Assembly: GCA_947494675.1 (NCBI GenBank)
Contig: CANLVP010000002.1
Span: forward strand, 1,054,001 to 1,118,000
Reading direction: 5' to 3'
DNA length: 64,000 nucleotides
Source of the DNA: an uncultured Paracoccaceae bacterium
Lineage (GTDB): Bacteria; Pseudomonadota; Alphaproteobacteria; Rhodobacterales; Rhodobacteraceae
This document shows, in pieces, positions 37,215-46,294 of this stretch (position 1 is the first letter of the stretch; each line of letters begins with the position of its first letter). The translations under genes and the position numbers were made by a program. The notes below the pieces were generated by a model, which searched no databases, was not told the origin of the DNA, and saw nothing but the letters and a program-made list of their open reading frames with translations.

Positions 37215-38284
37215 GCCATACCACCGTCGATGAACCGCCGCGCGAGCACCCGGTAAGCCTCGGCCATCGGCCCGTCACCCGCCGCGATCGGTGTGCCCGC
37301 ATCGCCCGCAAGCCGTGTCTCCAGATCAATCGGCAAGGCCCCCAGATAGGGCGCGCCGATCTTCTCGGCCTCCGCCTTTACCCCGCCCTCGCCAAAGATC
37401 GCATGGGACGACCCGCAATCAGGACAGACAAACATCGACATATTCTCAATCAGGCCCAGCACCGGTGTGTTCAGCGTCTTGAACATATCCAGCGCCTTGC
37501 GCGCATCCAAAAGGGCCACATCCTGCGGCGTGCTGACAACCAGCGCGCCAGTCAGGTCGGATTTCTGGCACAGCGTCAGTTGCACATCGCCCGTGCCGGG
37601 TGGCAGATCGACCAGCAGCACATCCAGCTCGCCCCATTGCACCTGCCCCAGCATCTGCTGCAACGCCCCCATCAGCATCGGCCCGCGCCAGACCACCGCC
37701 TTATCAGGGTCCATCATCAGACCGATGGACATCATCGTCACACCATGCGCCTGCAATGGAATGATCGTCTTGCCATCGGGGCTGCCGGGCCGCTTATTCA
37801 CACCCATCATCCGTGGCTGGCTCGGCCCATAGATATCCGCATCCAGCAACCCAACGCGCCGCCCTTCCTTGGCCAGCGCCACGGCCAGGTTGCTCGACAC
37901 CGTGGATTTACCCACGCCGCCCTTGCCCGACCCAATCGCGATGATCCGGTCGACGCCCGCAGGCTTCGTCGGCCCCGCCTGCGGCTCCGGGTGGCGTCCG
38001 ATCTTCAGGTTGGGGGGCGGTGCCGCCGGTTTCGGCGCAGGCCCATGCGCCGTCAACAAGGCCGACACTTTACCGACACCCGCAACGCTCGCAACAGCCC
38101 GTTCAGCAGTCGTGCGCACAGGTTCCATCCGCGCCGCCATCGCCGCATCGGGGGCCTCAATGACGAACCGCACCGCCTCGCCCTCGACTGTCAGCGCCCG
38201 CACCATGTCGCGGCTGACCAAATCACCGCCATCGGGCAAGCCAACTTTTGCCAATGCCGCCAGAATCTCGTTCTTGTCTGCCAT
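37211..38284 (-). CDS. mrp: Iron-sulfur cluster carrier Mrp/ApbC
   Basis: P-loop ATPase that delivers Fe-S clusters. The 357-residue product has a short N-terminal MIP18-like domain, a Pro/Ala linker, the deviant Walker [34 protein letters not shown] and a metal-binding FVCPDCGSS (CxxC) motif. Length and order match the Mrp/NBP35 family. Confidence 0.95.
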   Translation of the reverse strand: MADKNEILAALAKVGLPDGGDLVSRDMVRALTVEGEAVRFVIEAPDAAMAARMEPVRTTAERAVASVAGVGKVSALLTAHGPAPKPAAPPPNLKIGRHPEPQAGPTKPAGVDRIIAIGSGKGGVGKSTVSSNLAVALAKEGRRVGLLDADIYGPSQPRMMGVNKRPGSPDGKTIIPLQAHGVTMMSIGLMMDPDKAVVWRGPMLMGALQQMLGQVQWGELDVLLVDLPPGTGDVQLTLCQKSDLTGALVVSTPQDVALLDARKALDMFKTLNTPVLGLIENMSMFVCPDCGSSHAIFGEGGVKAEAEKIGAPYLGALPIDLETRLAGDAGTPIAAGDGPMAEAYRVLARRFIDGGMA

Positions 38285-38523
38285 GATCCGCCCTTTCGCA
38301 AACCGCCAATTTGAGCGGCAACATCAGTCAGCCATCACCAAATCGCAAGTCCCCGCGCCAAACTGCCTAACCATTGGGCAAAAACGAAATTTACCTATGG
38401 TTACCTTGCACTTGGTGCATAGCTGCATTGCAGCATCACCCATTGTGCGTGCGCAGCATCTGCCTAAGTATGGTCCACGAAGCGCAATCCGGCGCAACAC
38501 TCTTAGTAAAGAAGATACGAACG
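38285..38523 (+). promoter_or_regulatory. Upstream region of the DUF1127 gene
   Basis: Gap of about 240 bases between mrp and the DUF1127 gene, which are divergent. It must hold the promoter of the DUF1127-sRNA unit. A loose candidate is TTGTGC with AAGTAT 17 bases downstream near 38454-38482, but it is weak. In R. sphaeroides the matching promoter depends on the alternative sigma factors RpoHI/RpoHII; no consensus could be verified here. Confidence 0.3.
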
Positions 38524-38736
38524 ATGGCATATACAAACACGAGCACAACAGGCCACACGCTGGTCGAGAAATTTGCAGACCTCCGCGCGCAGTGGGCAGA
38601 AGCCGCCGCGAAACGGAAAGTCTTCCGCACAACCGTGGCCGAACTGGAAACCCTTTCGGCACGTGAACTGGCCGACCTTGGCATCAGCCGCGCGTCGATC
38701 AAAGCAATCGCTTATGAGGCCGCATACGGCGCATAA
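38524..38736 (+). CDS. DUF1127 small protein (CcaF1-like)
   Basis: A 70-residue protein with the DUF1127 C-terminus, ELETLSARELADLGISRASI, an Arg-containing helical motif shared by many small alphaproteobacterial proteins. The R. sphaeroides relative encoded ahead of the CcsR RNAs is described as an RNA-binding protein made under stress. The start at 38524 (MAYTNTSTTGH...) has a modest AAGAAG before it. The seven CCUCCUCCC hairpins start 12 bases after its stop, so it is surely the first gene of that transcript. Confidence 0.88.
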   Translation: MAYTNTSTTGHTLVEKFADLRAQWAEAAAKRKVFRTTVAELETLSARELADLGISRASIKAIAYEAAYGA

Positions 38737-38747
38737 GCTACGACATC

Positions 38748-39050
38748 GGGCGCGCTGCACCTCCTCCCGCGGCAAGCCTGACACACGCGGAACCGGCCAC
38801 CTCCTCCCGGCCTCAGGTTTCGTGAAAAACAAGATGGCGGCTCCACCTCCTCCCGGAGCCGCCATTTTGATTAAACAGAATACGGGCCCGCCACCTCCTC
38901 CCGGCGTAAGCCCGCTAATCGGGACCACCAACCTCCTCCCTGGCTGGTTCCGGTGAAACCGGCACAAACCTCCACCTCCTCCCGGGGGAATGTGCCACCA
39001 AAATAAGAACGGCGATGTGCACCTCCTCCCGCGCATCGCCGTTTCTTTTT
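38748..39050 (+). ncRNA. ccsR: CcsR-type sRNA array: seven CCUCCUCCC stem-loops
   Basis: ACCTCCTCCC occurs exactly at 38759, 38799, 38845, 38893, 38931, 38974 and 39021, spaced 38-48 bases apart. Each copy is the loop of a hairpin whose arms differ in sequence but pair well; for example ATGGCGGCTCC with GGAGCCGCCAT around the third copy is 11 perfect pairs. This is the cuckoo RNA (CcsR) arrangement of R. sphaeroides, where several such sRNAs are cut from the 3' part of a DUF1127 mRNA and act in stress and C1 metabolism control. How this array is cut into single RNAs cannot be seen. The loop sequence is complementary to Shine-Dalgarno sites. Confidence 0.9.
39009..39050 (+). terminator. Terminator formed by the seventh CCUCCUCCC hairpin
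   Basis: ACGGCGATGTGC (39009-39020) pairs with GCGCATCGCCGT (39031-39042), 12 pairs with one G-U, around the CCUCCUCCC loop, followed by TTCTTTTT. The last sRNA hairpin therefore doubles as an intrinsic terminator, leaving the kinase gene 68 bases downstream to use its own promoter or readthrough. Confidence 0.85.
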
Positions 39051-39118
39051 GGCGGGTCAGGAAATCCAACCTTGATTTGCACGCCCCCCACGGCCCAAAC
39101 TTGCCCCAAGGGGATATT

Positions 39119-40747
39119 ATGGCCGACGCACCACTTCCCGAATTGGCCGCCAATTACGGCGGATTCACCCTTCTGGGCAAAGGCCCCTTGGGCGAGACGT
39201 GGCGTGCGCAAAACCTCTTGTCTCGCCAAGACGTTGTCCTGAAAATCAAACCCAACTCCGCCGCCGCGCATCGCTATTTCGCACGCGAAGTCGAGCTGAT
39301 GATGCAACTGCGCCACGCCGCCCTCCAACGCTTACTAGAGCACAAAGAGATCGGCGATTACTTCCTGCTGACTTATGAATATGTCCCCGGCGAACCCCTG
39401 TCTGAACGTCTCAAACACGACCCGCCCCTGACCGAACAGGACACGCTCACGATCATGGACCGGCTGCTTTCCGCCCTCCACGTGATCCACGACGCTGGGT
39501 TTATCTACCGCGATATCAGCCCGCAAAACATCATCCTGCGCAAACCCGATGACCCGGTCCTGATTGACTTCAACGCCATCGGCCAGCTGACCGAACAAAC
39601 CAAAACCGAACGCACCACCATCCTGGGCGAGGTTTCGGGCAAACCGCTCTATATGTCGGTAGAGCAGCTTTTTGGCCTGACCCAGACCACCGGGTCGGAC
39701 ATGTGGTCCGTCGGCGCACTCCTTTACGAAATGCTTGTCGGGCGGCCCTTTCGAGATGCCGACGACCTTCAAGGTGTGATGAAAATGGCCACCGCGCGCA
39801 TCGGCCCAGATGTGTCGGCTGCGCCGGAGCCCTATCAAAAACTGCTCTCCGGGCTTTTGGCCACGGATGTTACCATCCGCCCCAGCCTGCAGGACACCCA
39901 AACCGCGCTGCGCACGATCAAGGATAACGGTTATTTTGATGACCTCGTTCAGAAAAACAGCCCAATTCTCCAACAGACTTTCGGCGCTAAACCCTCCCCG
40001 GTGCCCGCCAACCCCGCACCGGTCCCTGCGCCATCCGGCGATCCATTCGACATCGAAGCCCCCGCAGCGCCGCAGCCAGTCTCGCCATCCCCTGATCTTG
40101 CAGAGAACGACCCTTGGACCTTACCTGCTGCCCCTGCCCTTGCGCCCGCCCCTCAGCCCCACCGCCAACCACCGGCAGCTTCTTCAAGTCGCGGTGCGCT
40201 GCTGTTGATCACGGCACTTGCGGCGCTGACCGCTGTGGGTGGTCTGGTGCTGTGGAGCCCCGATCTTCTGGGGCCAGATTTCACTATCCCCCGCGACGCA
40301 ACGTTCAACGCCGTGGCCTTTGTCGGTGTCGCCATCGTCATCGTCGTTCTGGGTCACCTCTTGTCCCGATACGTCCATTCCCGCGCTGCAGACGTCCGCG
40401 CGCACCTTCCGTTTCAGGCCGTTGATCTGATCTCAAGCGATGACGCCCGTGATCAACTCAGCCGCACCATTTGTGTCGAGATTGACGCCTACCGGGCCGC
40501 CGCGAACAACAGCGACGACATTCTCACGATCACCATGGTCGCCGCCGCACAGGAATACCGAGATGCGGAAAACTTCGACGACCGCTTTAAGGCACTCCAG
40601 ATGCTGGCGGACCTGAACACCAAAGTTTCAAACCGGCTCAAACCGTGGTGGCTCGACTACGAAAAGCTTGTCGCCCGTGGCATTTCACTGATCAGCTTGC
40701 TCGCAGGGGCCGTCGCCTTGTTCAAAGCGGCGCAGACCCTGATCTGA
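39119..40747 (+). CDS. Membrane-anchored Ser/Thr kinase-like protein, atypical motifs
   Basis: A 542-residue Hanks-type kinase-like protein. The kinase fold spans about residues 12-280: glycine loop GKGPLGETW (20-28), lysine at 42 in VVLKIKP, catalytic loop YRDISPQNI (130-138) and metal loop DFNAIG (150-155). The usual HRD is YRD and DFG is DFN; the catalytic Asp132, Asn137 and Asp150 remain, so activity is possible. A Pro/Ala linker, two transmembrane helices (about residues 361-382 and 398-420) and a C-terminal hydrophobic helix follow. The start at 39119 follows AAGGGGA. Substrate unknown; it lies just after the CcsR array. Confidence 0.9.
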   Translation: MADAPLPELAANYGGFTLLGKGPLGETWRAQNLLSRQDVVLKIKPNSAAAHRYFAREVELMMQLRHAALQRLLEHKEIGDYFLLTYEYVPGEPLSERLKHDPPLTEQDTLTIMDRLLSALHVIHDAGFIYRDISPQNIILRKPDDPVLIDFNAIGQLTEQTKTERTTILGEVSGKPLYMSVEQLFGLTQTTGSDMWSVGALLYEMLVGRPFRDADDLQGVMKMATARIGPDVSAAPEPYQKLLSGLLATDVTIRPSLQDTQTALRTIKDNGYFDDLVQKNSPILQQTFGAKPSPVPANPAPVPAPSGDPFDIEAPAAPQPVSPSPDLAENDPWTLPAAPALAPAPQPHRQPPAASSSRGALLLITALAALTAVGGLVLWSPDLLGPDFTIPRDATFNAVAFVGVAIVIVVLGHLLSRYVHSRAADVRAHLPFQAVDLISSDDARDQLSRTICVEIDAYRAAANNSDDILTITMVAAAQEYRDAENFDDRFKALQMLADLNTKVSNRLKPWWLDYEKLVARGISLISLLAGAVALFKAAQTLI

Positions 40748-40862
40748 CCACCGCGCATTAATGAATTTCTGTTAAGACTTTGATGCGCATGGGTTGTGTA
40801 TGGGCTGTGCATACTTTGTGCATTTTAACCTTTTTCCCCGAAACATGGTTAAGGACGTATGG

Positions 40863-41315
40863 TTAACTGCGCAAATCCTTGGAGCTTCCCATGACCATAT
40901 AGCTGGTGATCGACCGCACATGCGGAACAGTCCCCAAGGTATTGGTATGGAACGCTTTATAGGCAGGCAGGTCAGCCACTTCGACGCGGAGCATATATTC
41001 AAACGCCCCCGCGACGTTGTGGCATTCGGTGACTTCATCGGCACGGCTCATCGCGCGTTCAAAACTGAACTGCGCAGATTTGGTATGCTCCGCCAGTCCA
41101 ACCGCCACATAGACCACATAACCGCGCCCGGTCTGCACCGGGTCCAGCCGCGCGCGATATCCCTTAATGATTCCCGCCCGCTCCATCTCGGTCACGCGCC
41201 GCGAACAGGCCGAGGGCGACAACCCCACCTTCTCCGCCAGCACCAGATTGCTGATGCGTCCGTCGCGCGCCAACTCGTGCAATATTTGCGCGCCAATTTG
41301 ATCAACTTTCGTCAT
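40863..41315 (-). CDS. Lrp/AsnC family transcriptional regulator
   Basis: A 150-residue regulator with an N-terminal helix-turn-helix (QILHELARDGRISNLVLAEK, then SPSACSRRVTEMERAGIIKG) and a C-terminal RAM/ligand domain (FEYMLRVEVADLPAYKAF). The start at 41315 (MTKVDQIGAQ...) excludes a long upstream open frame that runs through the divergent lysE gene. It probably controls that exporter in response to an amino acid. Confidence 0.93.
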   Translation of the reverse strand: MTKVDQIGAQILHELARDGRISNLVLAEKVGLSPSACSRRVTEMERAGIIKGYRARLDPVQTGRGYVVYVAVGLAEHTKSAQFSFERAMSRADEVTECHNVAGAFEYMLRVEVADLPAYKAFHTNTLGTVPHVRSITSYMVMGSSKDLRS

Positions 41316-41387
41316 AGATTGCACAGATAGCACAAATTCCACAAACATTGCAATTTCAACGCGTGAAAATGCGTGTAGCGTTGCGCT

Positions 41388-41984
41388 ATGACCTATGACC
41401 TCCTCATTGCGCTGGTCGGCTTTGCCTTCGTCAGCTCCATCACCCCCGGCCCCAACAACCTGATGTTGATGGCCTCTGGCGCAAATTTCGGCTTCCGCCG
41501 CACCCTGCCGCATATGCTGGGCATCTCGCTGGGCCATGCCTTCATGGTATCACTGGTCGGTCTGGGGCTGGGTCAAATCTTTGACCTCTACCCTTTGACA
41601 GAGCTCATCCTCAAGGTCGTCTCCACCACCTATCTGCTTTATCTCGCTTGGAAAATCGCCACCGCCGCGCCCCCACGCGAGGGTGAAGCACGCGGCAAAC
41701 CCTTCACCTTTCTCCAGGCCGCAGCCTTTCAATGGGTCAATCCAAAGGCGTGGTATATGGCCGTCCACGCCGTCACCAACCTCTCGCCAGAGGGCGGCGG
41801 GCTTGGCCCTGCGTTTTGGGTCGCGGGTGTCTTTGCGATGACCAATTTCCCGTCGATCATGGTCTGGGCGACCATCGGCACCCAAGTCAAACGCCTGCTG
41901 TCGCGTCCGCACCTTTTGCGGCTCTTCAACGGCGTGATGGCGCTCTTGCTCGTGTTAACCCTTTACCCTGTCTGGCTTGGTTAA
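41388..41984 (+). CDS. LysE/RhtB family amino acid exporter
   Basis: A 198-residue membrane protein with six hydrophobic segments and the family opening LIALVGFAFVSSITPGPNNLMLMASGANFGF. The middle NPKAWYMAVHAVTNL is also typical. It is divergent from the Lrp-type regulator, a common exporter-regulator pair. Substrate not determined. Its last four bases overlap the convergent DUF6157-like gene. Confidence 0.93.
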   Translation: MTYDLLIALVGFAFVSSITPGPNNLMLMASGANFGFRRTLPHMLGISLGHAFMVSLVGLGLGQIFDLYPLTELILKVVSTTYLLYLAWKIATAAPPREGEARGKPFTFLQAAAFQWVNPKAWYMAVHAVTNLSPEGGGLGPAFWVAGVFAMTNFPSIMVWATIGTQVKRLLSRPHLLRLFNGVMALLLVLTLYPVWLG

Positions 41985-42388
41985 CGCCGCGCGTTTCGCA
42001 TGCCCGGTACGGTGGTCACCTCGGGATCATCCAGTAATTCCTGAAACCGGTCTGATCTGGGGTCCACCAAACCGACCCGCCCGTCGCTATCATGATACAA
42101 TCCCCAACCATGGGTCTTGACCAAAGGCGAGGTGCGGAAACAAGGCTGACCCTTTGAAAATAAATCGTTTTTCAAGTCGTCCCATTCCTCTTTCGGGATC
42201 TCTTTGCGGGTCCCAACGACAGTGACCAGCACATCATCTGATTGATGGACCATCGGCGCATCCCGCAACATCTCATACTGCAAATGCGCAATACTGCCGG
42301 GCTTATCGGGCACTTTCGCGACAGCCTGACAATCCTCAGATGGAGTGATTAAGGCATTGAAATAATTGATAGAATGCACGTCTCCCAC
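41981..42388 (-). CDS. DUF6157-like protein
   Basis: A 135-residue cytosolic protein. HSINYFNALITPSEDCQ, IAHLQYEMLRDAP and SKGQPCFRTSPLVKTHGWG resemble a widespread family that I know as DUF6157, function unknown. Starts at 42388 and 42379 are both GTG; the second leads directly into the conserved HSINYFN. It lies five bases after uvrD in the same direction. Confidence 0.75.
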   Translation of the reverse strand: MGDVHSINYFNALITPSEDCQAVAKVPDKPGSIAHLQYEMLRDAPMVHQSDDVLVTVVGTRKEIPKEEWDDLKNDLFSKGQPCFRTSPLVKTHGWGLYHDSDGRVGLVDPRSDRFQELLDDPEVTTVPGMRNARR

Positions 42389-42393
42389 CCCCC

Positions 42394-44862
42394 CTAAAAC
42401 GGCACATCTCCGGCTTCATCCGCCTTCACAATGAACCGCGCGACGACCTTCTTATCGCCCGCCTTTTCAAAGGCGATATCCAATTTATCTCCTTCGATTC
42501 CAGTGACTTGGCCGTATCCAAACTTCTGATGAAACACCCGATCCCCGGTGGTAAAGGCACTCACCGCGCTCATATCAATCGTCATATTCCGCGATTCCGC
42601 CGGTTGCGACATGCCTCTCTGCTGGCTCCGTGACTGTAACCTGCGCCATCCCGGTGAGTTGTAAACGTCTGATTTTGCGGCCTTTTCATGCAAATCAGAC
42701 CCCATTGCGCCCTGCGCCGCAGGGCTCGCGCTGGCGGACATTCCTGCCGCGCCAAAGCCCCCACCATAAAGCCCCGGAGGCGTCAGAACCTCGACATTCT
42801 CAGTGGGCAATTCATCGATAAACCGCGACGGCATCGCCGACTGCCATTGCCCGTAAACCCTTCTATTTGCAGCAAAACTTATCGTACAAATCTCTTCCGC
42901 ACGGGTGATCCCGACGTAAGCGAGCCGCCGTTCTTCCTCCAACCCCTTCAACCCGCTTTCGTCCATGCTGCGCTGGCTCGGAAACAGCCCATCTTCCCAG
43001 CCCGGCAGGAAAATAACAGGGAATTCCAATCCCTTAGCGGCATGCAGCGTCATGATGCTGATCTTTTCTTCGTCACCCTCGGTCTCATTGTCCATGATCA
43101 AGGCAACGTGCTCAAGGAACCCTTGCAAATTCTCAAAGTTTTCAAGGGCTTTGACGAGTTCCTTCAAGTTCTCCAACCGCCCCGGCGCCTCTGGCGTTTT
43201 GTCGTTTTGCCAAAATCCGGTGTAGCCGGATTCGTCCAAAATCATCTCCGCCATTTCCACATGGGTATCTTGTTCCGCGCGGAGCTGCTGATGCCAGCGA
43301 TCCAGCCCATCAACCAGAATTCCAAGCTCTTTCAAGCCCTTACCACCCAGCAACTTCCCCTGCACAACGATCCGCGCGCCTTCGACAAGCGACACACCAT
43401 TGCTGCGTGCAGCCCGCTGAATGGTTTGAACTGCCTTGTCGCCCAGCCCTCGTTTCGGCGTGTTCACAATCCGCTCAAACGCCAGATCATCGTCCTGACT
43501 GACGGCCAATCGGAAATAGGCCATCGCGTCACGGATCTCCATTCGCTCATAAAACCGCGGACCGCCAATGACGCGGTAAGGCAAACCAATGGTCAGAAAC
43601 CGGTCTTCAAAGGCACGCATCTGATGGCTGGCGCGGACCAAAATCGCCATATGATCCAGCGACTTACCGGCCATACCTCGGGTACCGCGCTGAAGCGCTT
43701 CGGCCTCTTCGCCAATCCAACGCGCCTCCTCCTCGCCGTCCCAATGGCCGATCAGCCGGACTTTTTCGCCGCCATCACTTTCCGTAAACAGCGTCTTGCC
43801 GAGCCGCCCCTTGTTGGCGGCAATCACGCCAGAAGCGGCGGCCAGAATATGCGCGGTAGAGCGATAATTCTGCTCTAGCCGGACCACCACAGCGCCGGGA
43901 AAATCCTTTTCAAACCGGAGGATATTGCCCACTTCTGCACCGCGCCAGCCATAGATCGACTGGTCGTCATCCCCCACGCAGCAGATGTTCTTGTGCCCGC
44001 CCGCCAAGAGCCGAAGCCAAAGATATTGGGCGACGTTCGTATCCTGATATTCGTCCACCAGAATGTAGCGGAACCAGCGCTGGTATTGCTTCAGGATATC
44101 TTCATGATTTTGGAATATGGTGACCATGTGCAGCAGGAGATCACCAAAGTCGCAAGCGTTAAGTTCTAACAACCGTCGTTGATAGGCCGCATACAACGCG
44201 ACGCCCTTGTGATCAAAGGCACCACTATCGGCGACCGGCACATTGTCGGGCGTCAGCGCGCGGTTTTTCCAACCGTCAATGATCCCTGCCAACATCCGCG
44301 GCGGCCAGCGTTTTTCGTCTATGCCAGCCGCAATGATGAGCTGTTTCATCAAACGTAGCTGATCGTCGGTGTCCAAGATCGTGAAGTTCGACTTCAAAGA
44401 TGGCCCAGCGCCAGCCGGTCCTCCATTGACCGGACCGGCGTCAATCAGGTCATCGCCACCTGCCCCATTGATCGGAATCAGCTCTGCATGCCGCCGCAAA
44501 AGCTTGACGCAGATCGCATGAAAGGTGCCGAGCCACGGCATCCCTTCGACCGCCTCCCCCAAGAGCCCGCCAACACGGTTCTTCATTTCGCGCGCGGCTT
44601 TATTGGTGAAGGTCACGGCCAAAATCTCATTTGGGCGCGCGGTCCCGGTGACCAGCAAATGCGCGATCCGCGCGGTGAGCGCCTTGGTCTTGCCCGTTCC
44701 AGCCCCTGCCAACATCAGCACCGGGCCATCCAAAGCCTCAACCGCTGCGCGCTGCGCAGGGTTCAACCCCTCCAGATAAGGGGCGGATCGCCCCACCATT
44801 GCCTGACGGCTGAGGGGAACGGCGGCGGCCTCAAAGGCATCATCTTCGCTAAACTGGCTCAT
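42394..44862 (-). CDS. uvrD: ATP-dependent DNA helicase UvrD/PcrA
   Basis: Superfamily 1A 3'-5' helicase of 822 residues acting in repair and replication. Motif I is LAGAGTGKTKALTARIAHLL, motif II VDEYQDTN, motif III GDDDQSIYGWRGAE, and motif V-VI regions include TLHAAKGLEFPVIFLPG and VGITRAEE. The C-terminal part holds a PcrA-like tail with GDRVFHQKFGYGQVTGIEGD. Start set at ATG 44862 (MSQFSEDDAF...), three codons inside the longest frame. Confidence 0.96.
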   Translation of the reverse strand: MSQFSEDDAFEAAAVPLSRQAMVGRSAPYLEGLNPAQRAAVEALDGPVLMLAGAGTGKTKALTARIAHLLVTGTARPNEILAVTFTNKAAREMKNRVGGLLGEAVEGMPWLGTFHAICVKLLRRHAELIPINGAGGDDLIDAGPVNGGPAGAGPSLKSNFTILDTDDQLRLMKQLIIAAGIDEKRWPPRMLAGIIDGWKNRALTPDNVPVADSGAFDHKGVALYAAYQRRLLELNACDFGDLLLHMVTIFQNHEDILKQYQRWFRYILVDEYQDTNVAQYLWLRLLAGGHKNICCVGDDDQSIYGWRGAEVGNILRFEKDFPGAVVVRLEQNYRSTAHILAAASGVIAANKGRLGKTLFTESDGGEKVRLIGHWDGEEEARWIGEEAEALQRGTRGMAGKSLDHMAILVRASHQMRAFEDRFLTIGLPYRVIGGPRFYERMEIRDAMAYFRLAVSQDDDLAFERIVNTPKRGLGDKAVQTIQRAARSNGVSLVEGARIVVQGKLLGGKGLKELGILVDGLDRWHQQLRAEQDTHVEMAEMILDESGYTGFWQNDKTPEAPGRLENLKELVKALENFENLQGFLEHVALIMDNETEGDEEKISIMTLHAAKGLEFPVIFLPGWEDGLFPSQRSMDESGLKGLEEERRLAYVGITRAEEICTISFAANRRVYGQWQSAMPSRFIDELPTENVEVLTPPGLYGGGFGAAGMSASASPAAQGAMGSDLHEKAAKSDVYNSPGWRRLQSRSQQRGMSQPAESRNMTIDMSAVSAFTTGDRVFHQKFGYGQVTGIEGDKLDIAFEKAGDKKVVARFIVKADEAGDVPF

Positions 44863-45024
44863 GCGGCACAAGATAACGGAAAAGCCTGCTCAACAAAAGA
44901 GGTGTTCACATTCTGTTCTTTGGCTTTCTTTGGTCTATAAATATCCCCGCCGGAGGCTCCCTCAGCCGCCACAAGTTCCCACCTCACCTTTTCATTTCCG
45001 AACCGCTCCACTAGCGTCCGGCCT

Positions 45025-46170
45025 ATGAATTTGCACAGCCGTTACCCCGCCCTGTCTGACCTGAAAGCCCGCGCCAAGCGGCGCATTCCGCATTTCGTGT
45101 GGGAGTATCTGGACAGCGCGACGGGCGACGAATCCACGCTTCGGCGGAACCATGACGCGCTGGAAAATGTGCTGCTGCGCACCTCGATCCTGCATGGGGA
45201 AGCCGAGCCTGATCTGACAACTACGCTCTTCGGGCGCGACCACCCGCTGCCGTTTGGCGTGGCCCCAGTGGGCATGTCCGGGCTGATCTGGCCGGGGGCG
45301 GAACACAGTCTGGCCCGCATGGCCAAGGCCGAGGGCATCCCATTTTGCCTGTCCACCATGGCCAGCCAGACACCTGATGATATCGCAGGCTCCATTGGGC
45401 CGGACGCCTGGTTTCAGCTTTATCCGCCGCGTGACCGCACCATTCTGGCCGATATGCTCAAGCGGGCAAAGGACGCAGGCTTCACTGGGTTGATCCTGAC
45501 CGTTGACGTGCCCGTGGCCTCCCGCCGGGAGCGTCAGATCAGGGGCGGCATGACCAATCCACCTTCGATTACCCCCAAGATTCTGGCCCAGATGGCGATG
45601 TGTCCGGCATGGTCACTAGGGATCGCCAAAACGGGCATGCCGCGGCCGCGCCTGATGGAAAGCTATGTCCAGACCCGCACGGCGCTTCCATCAAACCAGC
45701 ACATCGGCTATCTGATGCGCACCTCGCCCGATTGGGATTACCTGAAGGAATTGCGCGACATCTGGGACGGCCCGCTGATTGTCAAAGGGGTGATGAACCC
45801 GGGCGATGCGGCGCGGCTATCGGACGAAGGGGTGGATGCGATCTGGGTGAGCAACCATGCGGGGCGTCAGTTTGCTGGCAGTCCCGCGACGATCACCGCC
45901 CTGCCTGCCATTCGTGCGGCGACACAGCTGCCGGTAATCTTTGACAGCGGGGTCACGGGCGGGCTGGATATTCTGCGCGCATTGGCCTTGGGCGCGGATT
46001 TCGTCATGCTGGGCCGCGCGTTCCATTACGGGCTTGGTGCCTTGGGCGATGCAGGTGCGGCCCATGTGGTTGATCTGCTCCGGCAGGACATGATCAGCAA
46101 CATGGGACAGATCGGCGCGCGCAAGCTGTCGGACCTGCCCGCAACTTTGCTGCCCCCAGCCACAGCCTGA
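45025..46170 (+). CDS. lldD: FMN-dependent alpha-hydroxy-acid (L-lactate) dehydrogenase
   Basis: A 381-residue TIM-barrel flavoenzyme that oxidises alpha-hydroxy acids. It has the PVGMSGLIWPGAEHSLARMA region, LILTVDVPVASRRERQIRGG and the active-site SNHAGRQFAGSPAT with the catalytic His, followed by FDSGVTGGLDILRALALGAD for FMN phosphate binding. L-lactate is the most likely substrate but glycolate or mandelate cannot be excluded. Variant details: SNHAGRQ rather than the more usual SNHGGRQ. Pyruvate carboxylase follows 124 bases downstream, so product pyruvate could feed it. Confidence 0.85.
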   Translation: MNLHSRYPALSDLKARAKRRIPHFVWEYLDSATGDESTLRRNHDALENVLLRTSILHGEAEPDLTTTLFGRDHPLPFGVAPVGMSGLIWPGAEHSLARMAKAEGIPFCLSTMASQTPDDIAGSIGPDAWFQLYPPRDRTILADMLKRAKDAGFTGLILTVDVPVASRRERQIRGGMTNPPSITPKILAQMAMCPAWSLGIAKTGMPRPRLMESYVQTRTALPSNQHIGYLMRTSPDWDYLKELRDIWDGPLIVKGVMNPGDAARLSDEGVDAIWVSNHAGRQFAGSPATITALPAIRAATQLPVIFDSGVTGGLDILRALALGADFVMLGRAFHYGLGALGDAGAAHVVDLLRQDMISNMGQIGARKLSDLPATLLPPATA

Positions 46171-46294
46171 CGTAAGAAAATTACGTCACCTCGCAAAACC
46201 TTGCACGGTTTGGACGCTAACAGCGGAGAAATCCGTATTTACCTCTCTGCATCTGCACCTTACCAATGCCGCAACTGCGAAAAGGAGCCTCCCC

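Noticed and set aside
38759-39030. Regularly spaced exact repeat ACCTCCTCCC that looks like a CRISPR array.
   Set aside because: The repeat is only 10 bases and each copy is the loop of a hairpin made by the flanking 'spacers'. This is a stem-loop sRNA array, not repeat-spacer DNA, and no cas genes are near.
46171-46294. Possible riboswitch or leader before pyc.
   Set aside because: Only 124 bases with no clear conserved structure; nothing beyond the ribosome site could be supported.
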